From NCBI GenBank assembly GCA_003342895.1, contig PTFA01000050.1, positions 4,879,723 through 4,943,722 on the forward strand: DNA of 64,000 bases, written 5' to 3'. Shown here piece after piece: positions 49,490 through 62,100 of this stretch. This DNA is from Casuarius casuarius (taxonomy: Eukaryota > Chordata > Aves > Casuariiformes > Casuariidae). Every line of letters starts with the position of its first letter. Positions within the stretch are counted from its first letter, which is position 1. The translations under genes were made by a program, and so were the position numbers. The notes below the pieces were generated by a model. It saw only the letters and a program-made list of their open reading frames with translations. It was not told where the DNA came from and did not search any database.

Positions 49490-49835
49490 CAGGAGGGCTT
49501 TACAGGGCGTGCGGCCAGGCAGGGTGAGGGGAGGGTGAGGCAGTCGGGGCAGGTTAGATGCGCTGCCGGGGTCCACCGAGCTACACCGGGGTGGATGACA
49601 AGGGAGGGCCGAGTTCTGGGGGTGCCGTCTGGAAGCTGGGATGTTAAACCCAAATCTCCGGTCATTCCCATTAATTATTGAGGAAATCACCAATGCTTCT
49701 GTAGCACTTTGAAATGAGCATAGAAGAAAAGAAGTCTCAGGGAAGCCAGTGCTGTTGCTCAGGGTAGGTGAGCCGCTGCGAGGGGCGGCAGGCGGTGGCC
49801 TTTCCTGGACCGCCTCCGCGGGACGCCGTGCTTCA
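49490..49835 (+). other. G-rich patch with quadruplex-like motif
   Basis: The plus strand is strongly G-rich. Four G-runs at 49522-49524, 49528-49531, 49533-49535 and 49546-49549 are spaced 3, 1 and 10 bases apart, so a quadruplex with one long loop is possible. CpG returns at the right end (49770-49830). Frames open on both strands have no coding character. Confidence 0.4.
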
Positions 49836-50319
49836 GAAGGCATTTGGTAAGAAAATCACTCCAAACATCCTAATCCCTTGCTCTGCTATTGAATAAATAT
49901 TATTGCATCTGAAGATGAATATGAGAAAAGAAATGTCATTTTTTAAAACTTAAGTTTATTTGTTTCTGCGTGGTAAAACCAGCAAGTGCAGCTAGATTAC
50001 TTAGGTAGAGGCTGTTACCTGACTTCATCTCTTTGCTTTTGTGTAATTGAGCTACATTGAGAGATTTCTATCCAGACTGTGCTGGTGTATCTGGCTCAGC
50101 TTGCCAGTTCCCTCTTCTCATGGAAGCACGGGAACGGTCTCCTTTGCCTTTTCTTTATGGACAAGCCATATCGGGTTTTATTTAAATTTTAGTTTTAACC
50201 AGAAAAGGAAAAAAAAACTCTGATACCGTTGAAGAGAAATTGGCTTTGCAATAGCTGGGAATGAAACGCACGCTGTAAAAAGTGGAAAAGCCAAATGTTT
50301 ATGCTGAAATACCTGGGAG

Positions 50320-50460
50320 GATCCGAGCACCGTGGGCAGGCCGGGGGTGCCGGCGGCTCTCGCGGCGGCGGCAGCATGAGCATCCCGGCGCCCTGCTGCC
50401 CACGGGCTGCCGGCACTGCTCCCTTCGCCGCCCGCCTGCGTCGCCCTCCCCAGCAGGGCT
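50320..50460. other. CpG-rich GC patch
   Basis: About 140 bp with very high GC and CpG, including a CGGCGGCGGC-type GCN repeat near 50364. It abuts abruptly on the AT-rich block that follows. Frames on both strands are compositional. Confidence 0.5.
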
Positions 50461-50860
50461 AATTGCAGAAACGTTCAATTAGTGATAAATCTGTTTTAAT
50501 TCCTTTGGATTTCATTGTAATAGCGTTAATCATGATGAATTCTTTCTGCGTTTAAAGAAATCAATTGTCAATTAGCTTTTATGTGGAATTACGCGTTGCG
50601 GTTAGCCCTCAGCTGGGCATTACGGCGTTATTTGACAACCGCGTTATTAAAACGTGCAATGATTTGCTTTTACTCTAATCTGTCCAAAAGCCAGCACAAA
50701 TTTCAAAAATAATAGGAGCTTTGGATTTATAATTAGAGCGTGTTTTATTAGGAACTGTTTTATAATGCAGTGTTACTGTTCAGAATTAATTATTTCGTGT
50801 GAAGAAAATTTAATTAATATATTATTTACAGGAACCAGATAGCTTACCTACTTTTTTCAC
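50461..50860. other. Candidate conserved non-coding element
   Basis: Starts exactly where a GC patch ends. It is packed with TAAT cores: TTCAATTAGTG, TTTTAATTCC, GCGTTAATCATGATG, CAATTGTCAATTAGC, TTTATAATTAGAGC, CAGAATTAATTATTTC and TTTAATTAATATATT. Unlike the other AT-rich blocks it keeps several CpGs (GAATTACGCG, GGCGTTATTTG, CCGCGTTATTAAAACG). That could mean protection from methylation or constraint on these sites. It is one of the three strongest enhancer-like candidates. Confidence 0.4.
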
Positions 50861-50977
50861 AATCGCTTGAAGAATAATGACTGTATTCACAAGATTAAAT
50901 AAATAGACAATCATCCTAAGGTAAATAGGCTTGATTAAATAATGAATGGCTGAAAAAATATTTTACTTTCAAAACAG

Positions 50978-51065
50978 TGGGCCAGCCCCTGCAAATTTGT
51001 GTTACCGGATGTAACCTTGCTCCCACTGGGTCTGGAAGTTGGTGCTGTTTTGCAGGATTGGCCCA
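50978..51065. mobile_element. Palindromic MITE-like remnant with terminal inverted repeats
   Basis: The left end is TGGGCCAGCCCCTGCAAA. The right end, read in reverse complement, is TGGGCCAATCCTGCAAAA. These agree at 15 positions with one gap, a clear terminal inverted repeat on an element of only 88 bp. The middle holds GCTCCCACTGGG then GGAAGTT, matching the eroded symmetric core (CCCATTGACTTCAATGGGAG-like) of an abundant old reptile/amniote palindromic repeat that I recall. There are no coding capacity and no obvious target duplication. It is the best preserved of the MITE-like remnants here. Confidence 0.6.
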
Positions 51066-54000
51066 AAGTCTATTCAGTCATTTTCCTAAGCAGATTATAT
51101 AACGTGTTGACCCAGCTCAGCTAACCCGCTGGTGCAGTGGTGCCTCCGTGCGCAACGTGAGCAAGAAGCAGTGCTGCACTAATGGTGCGTTATTTTCTAG
51201 CCACTTTGATTACAGGCTACATGTTGGCTATAGCTGGGACAACTTCTTTTTAAAAAGAAACAGTTCAAAGAGATTAAACTAAGCCACGATGGATATGAGC
51301 TAATCTCATTACTGCAGTTAAATTTTAGAAAAACCGGGGGAAGTTCATGGTATTTCTGGTACTTGGGGTAGAAGGGATCAGAAGATCTGCAAAGAGTGCA
51401 GTAAAAATGGAAAAAACGGTGCAAAGGCGAACAGTACCCTGTGCTGCGATACGTTCTCTCTGGCTGGTGGGAATATCAAAGATCGTCCTTATCTCGCCCA
51501 GAGATATTTATCAACCATAGCTTTCATTACAGAGCAGCCAGGTACCAATAACCTGAAGTACAGGGCGGTTTTAGAAGTCTGTATTCAGGTTTGAAACCTG
51601 TTTGCTCATGAGGCATGTTCTCACGGGCCTTTTCCTACCTCCTTTGGGGGGTGAAAGCGGCCAGGTATTTGTGCTGCAGCGGCTGCGCTCCGCGGGGGCC
51701 GTCAGGGTCGCTGCTCGAGCCTTCGGGCTCCGCGTCTCGGAGATCAGTCTGTATAAACCTTGGCTGTATTACATCAGGCTCTAGAAATACTTTTACACCG
51801 AAATTTCCACAGTAGTAATAATAATAGCCTCACCGGTAACTGTCACCCGCTATGTACAGGGTACTTTATTCAAAGAGCCCTAAATAAATCTGCAGAACTC
51901 TGTTGCTTCATCACAGACTCGCAGAATGAAAGGCAGAAACAGCAAGACTAGAGTCATCTCTCCTCTGGGTTTCCCCTCCTGGCTTCCCGTGTTCATCGGC
52001 TTCAGGCTCAGCCTGGAGCGCTGGGTCCCAGAGCCCCAAGGGATCTTCCGCTATGAACTTCCTAATCCCCTGTTAAACTGCCTGTATCGCTCCGGCTTGC
52101 ACGCGCTCTGAAGCTGTGATACCTTGCGTAAACAAGTATTGCCTTTCTTTTAAATTTGTTGTTTGATAATTTATTTGTTGTTAATTTTGGAGATAATCCA
52201 AATGGTGCACTTGGAAAGAGAGGTACCCGACTATCAATATCACAGGATTTGACAGGTAGCTGAGCGGAGTCTGTGTTACAGCAGGCTTCATCCTGAATCC
52301 GGAAAGTTGTCCCGTGCTCCTTCAAATGTGTCTTTAAAAGAGCAATAATGCTTTGAGCAGCATTGGTGAGTCTGTGTGTACCCGCAGCCTGGTAAAGCAC
52401 CTCCCGAGCATCTCCCCCGCCGCTGGCGCTGCTCCTCGGGGCTCGTCCGAATGGCGTCCACCAGCTGGGAGAGCCGAGGGGCTAAATCCTGCGCGAGCAG
52501 ACCACGTAGCCTGCTTCTAACATATGTCCTTTAGGTTTCTGTTAATTACTTTTCTTGCTGTGCTGTTCTAATCCGATTTCTACTGCATGATACATCAGTT
52601 TAAAATAATTTAAATTCTGGTCAGTCACTGATCAAATGTCTTGGCGCAGCTGGGAGGTAGGTGCAAGTCTGTAAGGAATCTGTAGACACTGTGAACCTGT
52701 ATGTTGTACTGCCTGGCGGTGGGCTACGTGACCTTAATCGCTTTAGTTTTTCAGGTTATCCATGCTGTTCTGTAAGTAATTGCATTATGCGTATTGCCGT
52801 TCCTTCTTCAGACTTCTGCTGAAGTTAAAATGGTCACAGGCGAAAGAACAGTATCTCCTCTACAGTGAAAAAGTCTTCTGTACAGCTGCAGAGAACTGCA
52901 CCTAGAGTCGTATCTAAGTAGTAATGTCATACCTAAGCTATCTCTTACAGCAGAAAGAAAATGTCTTTTAACCAGCACAGCTGAAAAATATCATGTACAA
53001 GTGTAAGCATGAGTTGGATATGTTTGCAGTAAAGTGAACACCAAAAGATTAGTACATAAATGAAGCAGAAATAAGTTATGCTGCTTGTGGAGGGGTTTCT
53101 GTGGTCACACTGAAGGACATGAGCCAGGGAGTCAGAGCAGAGACAAGCGAGTGACAAGCTCATCTTGCCCTAAGTAAAATATGAATCAAGAATAATGTGA
53201 CTCTCCCAGAATGACTTAGAAGAGTTTTAGCAAAAACAACAATTAGTTGTCAAAAACATCCCTAAGCCATGACTTTCTGGTGTAGTTTCCTGACTTCAAA
53301 GCAGTCTGTCATTCAGGAGTACCCACTGCTGCGCAACTGGGATGCAGCTTAGAAGATAATAGTAATAGCAGAGGTTAAGATCCTTTGATGAAAGTATTTT
53401 TATAAACATTAGTTAATTGAGTTGCTAAAGATAATTCTAGGCAAGGACTTTGGTCTTCTTTAATTGTAATTTATTTCAGAATAGAAACATGAACAGATAA
53501 ATGTGGATGTTTCCAAAAGCTGCACAGGAAACCAGATGGCTTTGCAACTAGATCTAAAGAATACAATATAGAGACCAAATACTTTCAATGTTTGGATATC
53601 TTTTTCTCATGGAGATTAAACTGATACTGATAAAATGAGTTATAGAAGGAAATGGAGAAAACTGTTTTGTATTGTCCAAACAAATACGAATCAGCTAAAA
53701 AGAATTCCCTTAAAGCTCCCTCAGGGAAAGACAGCAGAAAAGCAGCACATAAGAAGCTGCCAAAATTGTTAATAGATTGTATCTCACCTGGGAGAAATAC
53801 ACTGAAGATAGATTGCTGATGAGTGAAAGACAGCTGAAAACCACAGTACGAGGCAGTTTCTATTGTGCCAGAGCTTTGCGGAAGGTAAATGGAAGGGAAA
53901 ATGGCTTAAGTGTCATGAACATGAGGGGAAGAAGTGCAATCCCAGATTCAAGAGATTTTCCTTCACGGATTGCTAAATCTTTCCTAGCGAAGGAACCGAG

Positions 54001-54569
54001 GCTGCGATTCTGGCCATGCTGTCCTCCGGTGGGATCTTGGCATTGATGAAACTGCGGTTCATTAATGCTCGTGCGCATTCATTTTGCCAGTTAGGGTTGA
54101 AGCACCATGGCCCCATTGAGTTTAATTAAAAAAAAAAAAAAAAAGCTAGATTTAGGCCACCCTTGTGCCCGTAGGATGACACACCTCCTCGTGTGCTGTA
54201 TGCTTTGATTGCAACAATCTATTTCATGCTGACTTAGATCTCTTTGAAAATATTATGCTTCTGTTACAGAAAAATGCTGGATTAAGACAATATTTTATTT
54301 ATAGACTGGTGGTTTTTGGATGTAAAGCCTGTCTCACTGTGTAACAGGAACATTTAAAATGGCTTTAGAAGAGGGCATACAGAATCAGCAAACATACTGT
54401 CTTTGCATAGGATCTTAGGCTGAACCAATTCTATTTACATTGAAATAGCTAAAACATGGTTGAAAGACAGTTACACTTTGAGTATCGCACTCTTCCAACT
54501 TTTTGTAGGATTGCTCTTTCCTTATCACTAGGTAGCTTCACTATTTTTACTTCTACTCATGTCACATCG
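51066..54569. other. Non-coding segment with GC patches, no gene
   Basis: CpG-rich patches occur at about 51640-51745 and 52385-52500. The rest is AT-rich. A 17-base poly-A run lies at 54128-54144. The interval 53460-54060 is purine-rich on the plus strand and could be decayed transposon sequence, but I could not match it. A weak MIR-like word at 52715-52745 is not called. Confidence 0.5.
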
Positions 54570-55300
54570 CTACTGACCTTGCTACTACTGCTTAAAGCCT
54601 GTACTTGTCCTAAGTGAAGAATAGCTGATTGCTTTTGGTTGTATCCGCTGCGGCTGTTATCATGCTTCCTCCCCATGTGTACTAGGTGGTAAGATCTCAT
54701 TTCCTTCAATCCCACGCCCTTGCTCACCTTTTCTAGAACTTGACTTACTCTTGTCATCCCCTCCTGGAGTCTCTACAGTGGTACCGTGTCTTCCTTGAAA
54801 TGTATTGCTCCATGTGAAACTCATGGGAACTAATATGGAAGGATTGTCTGGAAGAAATAGGAATTTGGTATTCCTATTTTCGCATCCCAATTGGATATTT
54901 GCCTTTTTTACAGCCATATGACATTGTTGATTTATTTTTAGTTTGTGAGTAACTGCAATCCCAAGATGCTTTTCCAAGGAATTATGCTACACACACAGTT
55001 GTTTCTCATCTGCATTTGCACGGGAGCTTTTTCTTGTGAGTAGAGCTTTGCACTTGTTCTTACCGAATTGCATCCAATATTTTTTGAATCATTTTTTTTT
55101 CTAAATGGTGGAGAATGTTTTGAGTTTTAAACCTATCTTTTAAGATGTTGGTGTCCTTTGCTAGTTTGATTACATCCTCAAATCTAGGAAGCATGTTTTC
55201 TATTCCACTACTCAAATCACTATTGAAAGTACTGAATATTGACACAACCCAGACTTGAAACTCTCACTTGCCTCTTTCTAGCATCTGGTGAAGGTTATTT
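54570..55300 (-). repeat. L3/CR1-type LINE, reverse-transcriptase C-terminal remnant
   Basis: On the minus strand the old CR1/L3 coding region is recognisable. Around 55215-55140 a frame reads DLSSGIENMLPRFEDVIKLA, equivalent to the family's DLEEGIE...FADDTKL block, with the catalytic FADD changed to FEDV. Around 54977-54890 another frame reads EKHLGIAVTHKLKINQQCH then KKANIQLGC, matching KDLGVxVDxKLxMSQQC...KKANxILGC. Beyond that, degraded DNA-level similarity continues to about 54590, through the GATGATAACAG- and AGGACAAG-type segments. Several stops and frame changes lie between them, so it is non-functional. Ends are approximate. Confidence 0.8.
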
Positions 55301-58261
55301 ATGGCAGGCAGTGATCAGTAACTACTCTTTAAGGACAGTCTTTTAGTGAGTTCACCATGCTTTCATCTGGACTTTGTTTCCTTGACTTGATGAGAAGATC
55401 ACAGCATCAAAATTTTCACTAATACTGATAAAGCCTCCTTTATTACCCCCCCCCTAACGCGTAACCACAGGTTACTTCCTTGCAAAAAGAAATTGGACTG
55501 TGACTCCATGATGTTACCACTCGTCTTCCATACAGTGAAATCTTCCCTGTTGATCAATCCCTATGGTTTGCACCAGGATTTCGAGTGCAACCGAAGTGGG
55601 GGGCCCGCAGTTGGTTAGTGCCCTCCCAGTGCAGAACTCGTGGGGTGTCATTCCTGGCTGCAGGAAGGGCTAATGGATTTGGTACCTACAACGGAGCAGA
55701 TAACCTGCTGGAATAAGTGGAAGTATGTTTGCCTGGGCAATAAAATGAACTGAAAAGGTAGAGGGGAGGACAAATTTGGAAGATAAATGGTGCTCGCAGT
55801 GGCAACCTTTAGTGACCTCAGTGGAGCGGTCAAGATATTACAGGAAATTCAGGCAGGAGCGGGTTGATGATTTATAGACTCTGTGTCAGAATTGCCCAAA
55901 TCTGTGGATATGAATTATAAGTAAGGACAGATTATCTGTCAAAAGATGAACCTGTCTTCAAAAACAAATGTTTCTTAAATATGATTGGCAGAAGGTGAGA
56001 TCTTTGTCAAATGAAAAGAAATCATCAGGAGTAACTCTTCCAGCAGGTTATATAAGAGAAGTGAGTAGGACAAGTGGTAGGAGTGGCACTGCGATTACAG
56101 CTTAAAAAATTGCATAGGACCAATGTCCAGTTTACCAAAAGCTGCTATAGAAAATACCCTAGGAAAGATGAAATGAGTGCGTTTTAAATCTGACATATAT
56201 GTGTTTTTGTATATATATGTATATGGGTGTTTTTCTTTTCTGAATACCATAAAGCAAGAATTTGTCTACCAGATACGTAATGTTGATGTGCTTTAAGAAC
56301 TAATAGCTATTTTTTATTTAGTTAAAAGCAACATGAATGTGGTCAAGTATAGTTGTTAAGAGAGAAATGTCTTTATTTTGTACTGCAGTTTCAACGAAAT
56401 GCATTAAAAGAGCTGGAGAGAACAGTAAATAGTGACTTTGCTTTCTCAAAACATTAACCCCAAATAAAAACAGGTAAATCCAAACATATAGAGAAAATCA
56501 TATTGACAAATATATGCAGTCCTTTTATCAGGTAGTCAGAATTGATGTCATTATTGGAAAAGAATAGTTGCAATGCCAGGATAGGTATCAGGTACTTTAG
56601 TGGGAAATGTATGAGACAAATCTTGTGGTTTTTATTCTAATTGAAACAACCCCCCGTTGGCTTTAGACCTTTAGGATATTTTCAGTTCTATGCAAACTTA
56701 AAGAAAAGCTACTGAAACTGCTGATATGTTCGTATTTAATTCAAAATCACAGCTTTTGTTGGAAATGAAAATAGAGGAAAAGCTGCCTGTGGCCTTTCCC
56801 AGCTGCGAGGTGGTTCTGCGTGGAGGGGTGACGGGTTCCGCGGGTGGGATGGCAAACTGGCTCTGTCGCGCTGCTTGGCATCCAGATGGGCAGCTCCATT
56901 TTTTCAAATAGCGAAGCTACCCAGATGGTGCTGTTGTCCACGGTCTGCTATACGTGAGGTACGCACAGCAGACGCGGCTGCAAAATTAACAACTATGCTA
57001 CTTGCTATCCCCCTCCTCCTCCTGCTCCAGCCACGACAGACTGACAGAAAGCCCCAGTGCCCCTTAGCTCATGAGATAACATCGATCTCATTTAGCCGCT
57101 TCTTGCCATTCCTTTAATCTCTTAAAATATAGACATGAGAGGATAATTTCTGTACATACAAAGCCTCTCCACTCACCTGAAGGCACATATTGAAGTGTTT
57201 TACAATATGCTTTTAAGTGCCTGTTTTAACTGTAGAACCTGCATAAATGCATAAACAAACTGCCTGCGCCTGTGAAGGAAATTGTGCATTTATCAGTAGC
57301 GCTGTTGATTATCCTGGAGACAGGGCCCCGCACACCAGTAGATCTCTGCAGGAAGCTGGCAATTTTTTGTGCTAGAAATTAGAGGCTGACATGTATTGCG
57401 ATTATTTGCAAATGATGTGACGGCTCCCAGAGGACCGCTCTGAGTTGTGTGAGCCTCTGACGCGGCGGGAGTCCACCACTTTTCACCGACGTGGCTCTTA
57501 GATTGCAGGAGCTTATGTGCCAGACATCTGTATATTGGTGATCTTACTATATGATTTTTCATTAAAGCTAACGCAAGTACGGGCTCATATTAAGTCCTGA
57601 AGCAAAACTATTGTTCGTACTGTTGGCCTTCTGATCCCAGCCCTACTTGTAGGAACACAGTTTTTCTTTGGCGTGGGGGAGGACAAAGGCACAGCGCAGT
57701 TGTCGATTCTATAGCTGGCTGGCAAAGGACATCAGCCATCAGTACGGTGTAATACTATTAAAGGTGGAAATTATCTTCCTCTAGTACTCTACATTCATTT
57801 AGGGACAGAAGGGACTTTCTCCCGTTTCACGTTTCCAGCTCCTGTGAAAACTACATTAAAAAAAAAAAAGAGTAAAGTATGTATCCCTGTAATGTGGTTT
57901 AATTCCAGAATTGCTTCTTATTTTAAATTTCTAATGCTGTTAAAAAAAAAAAAGAAACTGTGTGTGTGTGTGTAGTGGACAGTATAGTATGTTACATTTT
58001 GAATACTCATCGCTAGAAGAGGGCAATGTCATGATTAATCTCACTTGAGAGGTTATTAAAAAGTTGGTGTAATACTAAATAGTTCATAAAGAAAATAAAG
58101 TCACATTTGTGACATAAACTGGTTGCAGATTGTGTTAGGATAGTTAATGCTGACAGTTCTGTGTTTTCTTCTAGCAAACCAAGTTATAATCTGTTTCTCT
58201 CTCTTGCGTTTAGTTAGATGTTAGTCATACTTGGTATGGGCTGTTATCCAACCTAAGAGCT
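55301..58261. other. Non-coding segment with homopolymers and one candidate conserved block
   Basis: No gene. It contains a 9-base poly-C run at 55446-55454, a TA/TG-rich stretch near 56199-56225 and a mild GC patch at 56800-56890. At about 57040-57330 lies an even AT-rich interval (AACATCGATCTCATTTAG, CTTTAATCTCTTAAAATA, TTTTACAATATGC) with conserved-element texture. A poly-A and TG microsatellite pair lies at 57942-57973. Confidence 0.5.
57942..57973 (+). repeat. Poly-A run followed by TG microsatellite
   Basis: Twelve A (57942-57953), then GAAAC, then about seven and a half TG units (57959-57973). Another A-run lies about 90 bp upstream near 57860. It is an ordinary simple-sequence cluster with no recognisable retrocopy attached. 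Confidence 0.8.
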
Positions 58262-59160
58262 GCTCTTGTAAGTCAGAGCAAAGGTCCACCTAGCTCAGCA
58301 TCCTGCCTCTGACAGAGGCCATCAGCAGATCCTAAGGGAAGAAGGTGAGAACAGAGCAAGCATATAGTGATATTTCCCTCAGATTTTTTCCCCATCTCCG
58401 AAAGTTTGCACCTCCACGGCCAATGCAATCCTGTAATGATGGATTTTTCTTCTATACTTTTGTCCAGTCCCTTCGCATCAGGGTGCCGTAGCAGTGGGTG
58501 CCACAGCTTACCCTGCTCCTCGTGTGAAGAATCGCCTCCATTCCTTTCAGTGTTATATTCTATCCCCACAGATTTTATTTGTCAAGGATAAAATACAATG
58601 CATTAGCAGTGTTGCAAATTTTCCTTTCTTCTGTTTTTGTGGGTTCACAGATGCATGCAGTTTAGGTTTTTTCCCCTAAAGCCTCAATTAAATCTTCCAT
58701 GCTTTTAATTTAAGCCTATTTATTTCTTGACTTACGCCCAGTGGAAACAGCTCACAGCTCATATTTATCTGTCTGTATATTTGTTTTGAAATAATTTTAA
58801 AAGTTTGAAGAGTGTTGTCATGTCTTCTCCATGCTTTCCAGTCTTTCTTCCTATATTTCAGTCGTGTAAATCTAAGCATTCTTGTTGCAGTCCTCTAAAT
58901 ACTCTCAAATTGATCCACGTTTTTCTTTGCGACACTTCAAGCTAGGCATCCTGTCCAGCTTATGCTTTGTCCGTAAAGAAGAAAGGGGTAGGTTTTCACA
59001 TCTCCCGTAAAACACTCCATCCCAACAGGGCAGCCTTTCCTATCTCTTCCTGGTCCTCTGGACTCATCTTCAGTTTGTGATCTACTATCAGCCCCAGATC
59101 CTTTCCTGCAGAACTGCTACCTAACTACTACTTCTTATCACAGTACATTGCGGTATTTTA
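58262..59160 (-). repeat. L3/CR1-type LINE, long 3' remnant
   Basis: Read on the minus strand, this runs from about 59110 (GCAGGAAAGGATCTGGGG, then GATCACAAACTGAAGATGAG) at the end of the reverse-transcriptase domain. It continues through GGACTGCAACAAGAATGCTTAG (58897-58876) and AGAAGACATGACAACACT. It ends in the typical non-coding tail CTGTCAGAGGCAGGATGCTG with AGCTAGGTGGACC at 58265-58320. This is about 0.9 kb in the right order, with frameshifts and stops. The tail is the same type as at 4315-4400, so both come from related subfamilies. Inert fossil. Confidence 0.8.
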
Positions 59161-62100
59161 GAGCATTATTTGTTAAGATATATTTTAATTCTAATCCTTT
59201 TTTTCTTCTGCATTTGCAGCTCTGGCCAGTATATCCCCAAATGCAAACTTTCCAGTGCTTGTTCTCTCTTCTGACAGCGCAGTCGTTAATGAACGTCCTG
59301 GCCGGTACCTCCTGCAGCACCTCTCGGTCCTCCTCACGGTGCCTCTCCCTGGTCTAACAGGGACCCGCGGGCAGTTAATCAGGAAGGAGTGGCTTGGGAG
59401 CAGTTGTCTTTTACTGTGCTTCTGTTTATATCACGTTTCTTAATAGACGTAAGAATGTCTTGTGAGATTGTGTGAAAACCTTACGTAAGTTTGATTTCCC
59501 CGTTTCTAAGGCCTGTTATCCTCCTGTGTGCAAGTGACTGCATTGACGTGGCTTGTTCTTGATAGATCCGTGGAGGCTATTACTTATCACCATATAGTAC
59601 TCCAGCTGCTTACAAATAAGATTACAGTTTTATTTTGTGTTTTAATATACACAAAGTCTGAATTAATACTTTAATAAATTTAGGCATCATCAGTTCTGAA
59701 AATTTAGTGTTGGTATAACTGTTCACCTGGGTGACTGTGTGCATAATAGTACTTGTTATAGCTGCTGTGCTTTTACCATTACTACACAAATGCCATAAAC
59801 ACAGCCAGCCTTGCTGTAGGCCTCAGTGCCGTCGTCCCTCCATCAACAAATCAGTGCGGTACAGCCAGAAAGTATGGGAATGAGCAAACTGCACCTGTTT
59901 GCCCTCTTTCTACCCCAGCCAAGCGTTTGATAACGTGCACCTCAAGACAAGGGTGTTACCAGTGGATTGAGGCTCGGACGCTGAAGTTGACCAAACTGTT
60001 TTCTGAAACCACATTGCTTTTGATGTAACGTGTGTGATTTTCTTGCTCATTAGGAGATTGCCAGTGGTTCTGACTTTCTGTCTTATAGCTGATTGCTTTT
60101 ATAAATTGCTAGATATGTGGAAAGTAAAATTTTCTTCCCTTTAAAATATGAATATTTAAGATTGAGTAATGTTAAAAATAGTTCCTAGTTAACATTTCTC
60201 AGTTATGGCCCTCATTTTTCATAGCATGGTCTCTCCTGGAACCCACCACAGAAACTCGTGTCATCTTCCTGTAACGCTGGGCCAGGGTGAGGGAGGGAAG
60301 CTGATGGGATCGCTGCACGATCAGCTTTTGGCATCTGCCTGAACCCCAGCCCTGGGCAGGTCTGGCTTCCTCACTAGGCAGTGAAAAACTCTTGTGGGTC
60401 CTTTAAAGTATCCAAGTCAGGCTCAAAATCTCAGTGTCTTTTTGTAGGATTAGCCTTTTACTTCATCTGGCAGAATTAGGTGCCTGACTGAGCTGGGCAG
60501 TATGAGCATACCGATGTGCCGAGCCTGATATAATACAGGCAATGCACCAGTTTTTATACTTGTCTGCTTGCTTCAACTACAGGCACTGTGTTGTCTGCAT
60601 CCATTTGCAAAGGAGAGGGAGAAAGCAGTCAAATAGTTTTCTTCTTCCGTGATGCGCAAGGGAATGATGCACTAGAACTGGTATTTCCTGTATGCAGGAG
60701 GGGGTCGTTCATGGGACAGGCTGGACGCAGCGGCTTGAGTCTGCTCTGGCTGCCGTTAGGAGCTCGCTACCGGCCATCAGCACGGCGCTGCATGGAGGTT
60801 TAGCACTGAGTCATACTTCAGCGTTCGGGAGTTTGGGTCTTCTGGAGTTTCTTGTCCCAGAGGTGACTGGATATTTTTCCTCGCATGCTGTGGAGTGGTT
60901 TTGCAGACTAGAGGCTGTTAACTCTTTGCCTGATTACTCAGATCTGGTAAATCCTGACTGTTCTGTAAAGCGCATGCGACCCATGATGAATGACGTTTTG
61001 CCGTTGTAGAGAAAGCAAAGCCTTTAACTGGAGAGAGGATGGAGACTATCGCACCTGCGCTGCCCGAGAGTCAGTACTTAAACCTTTGTCTGTCACCAGA
61101 GTCTGGTGAAAAAGGTGTCGCTGGCATCTCGTGTTTACAGTAAAAGCTGCTGTTTTGTTCACAGATGCGTTCAATGTTATGGTGCTGCGTTGGTTCTAGA
61201 TTGAGAAGATTTTGTCCTGAAGTCAGTCTGATGTAATTTAATTAGCAGCTTATTAGCATCTAAACTACAGTTTGGTGGTTCTAGTGGGTTAGAAGTTGGG
61301 ACATCCGAGTTAGCTCTTTTTCTCTGAAGAACTCTCCAAACAACTCTGGCAAAATCACCTATCTCCTGTGCCTTGATAGCCCAAGAGCAAAATGGATGTA
61401 AAGCAAGTGTCATTTAAGTTAAATATTAGGAGCATTAAGTAATACAAGGCCTTACTGCAAACAGTTGATACTATATAACAGGAAAAAAATATGCTTTTAA
61501 ATTAGAAAAAGATATAAGAAAAAATGTGACTGTATAAAAGCCTTGTATTTTTCCATTTCATATGATAAATTTCAAATGTTTTGAAATTTACTGAAATGTT
61601 TTTATTTATAAATCTACTATGTTGACTGAATTTTGAGAGGAATGAATCGCATTCACTTTTCCTTCTGCTCTTTCAAAGATTTGAAAGAGGAAGAAGGAGC
61701 AAATAACATCCTGATTTAGAGAACTGTTCTTAATGGAACAGCTCTTGTTCTTTTTCATTTATATGTTTAATTTTTACTTTGACTTATTGTGGGAAAAATA
61801 TATGCCACACCACAATAGTGCCAGTTTCTCCATTAGCAAGATTGGCAGAAGATGAAGAATATCTTTGCTATGTAACAGGGAACTGAAATATCAAAATATA
61901 AGCATTAATGTAATAGGTCAGTAAAATCAACATTGGGATTAATGATCTTAAATCACAACATGGGTAAAAAGCTTGCTATCAGTGGTATCCACGACTTGTG
62001 GCAATGGAAATTGAGAAGAGTTTTCTTTCTGTGTTAGAAAACTTAGGATATGTATGAGCATATTACTTTGATTGGGGTTTTTTGTAGTTCTGGTGCTGTC

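Noticed and set aside
52715..52745. MIR-like words around GGGCTACGTGACCTTAATCG
   Set aside because: Resembles the MIR tGTGACCTTGGGC segment, but flanking parts of the SINE are absent.
53460..54060. Purine-rich stretch as a LINE 5' region
   Set aside because: Texture suggests decayed transposon sequence, but no segment could be matched to any element in either orientation.
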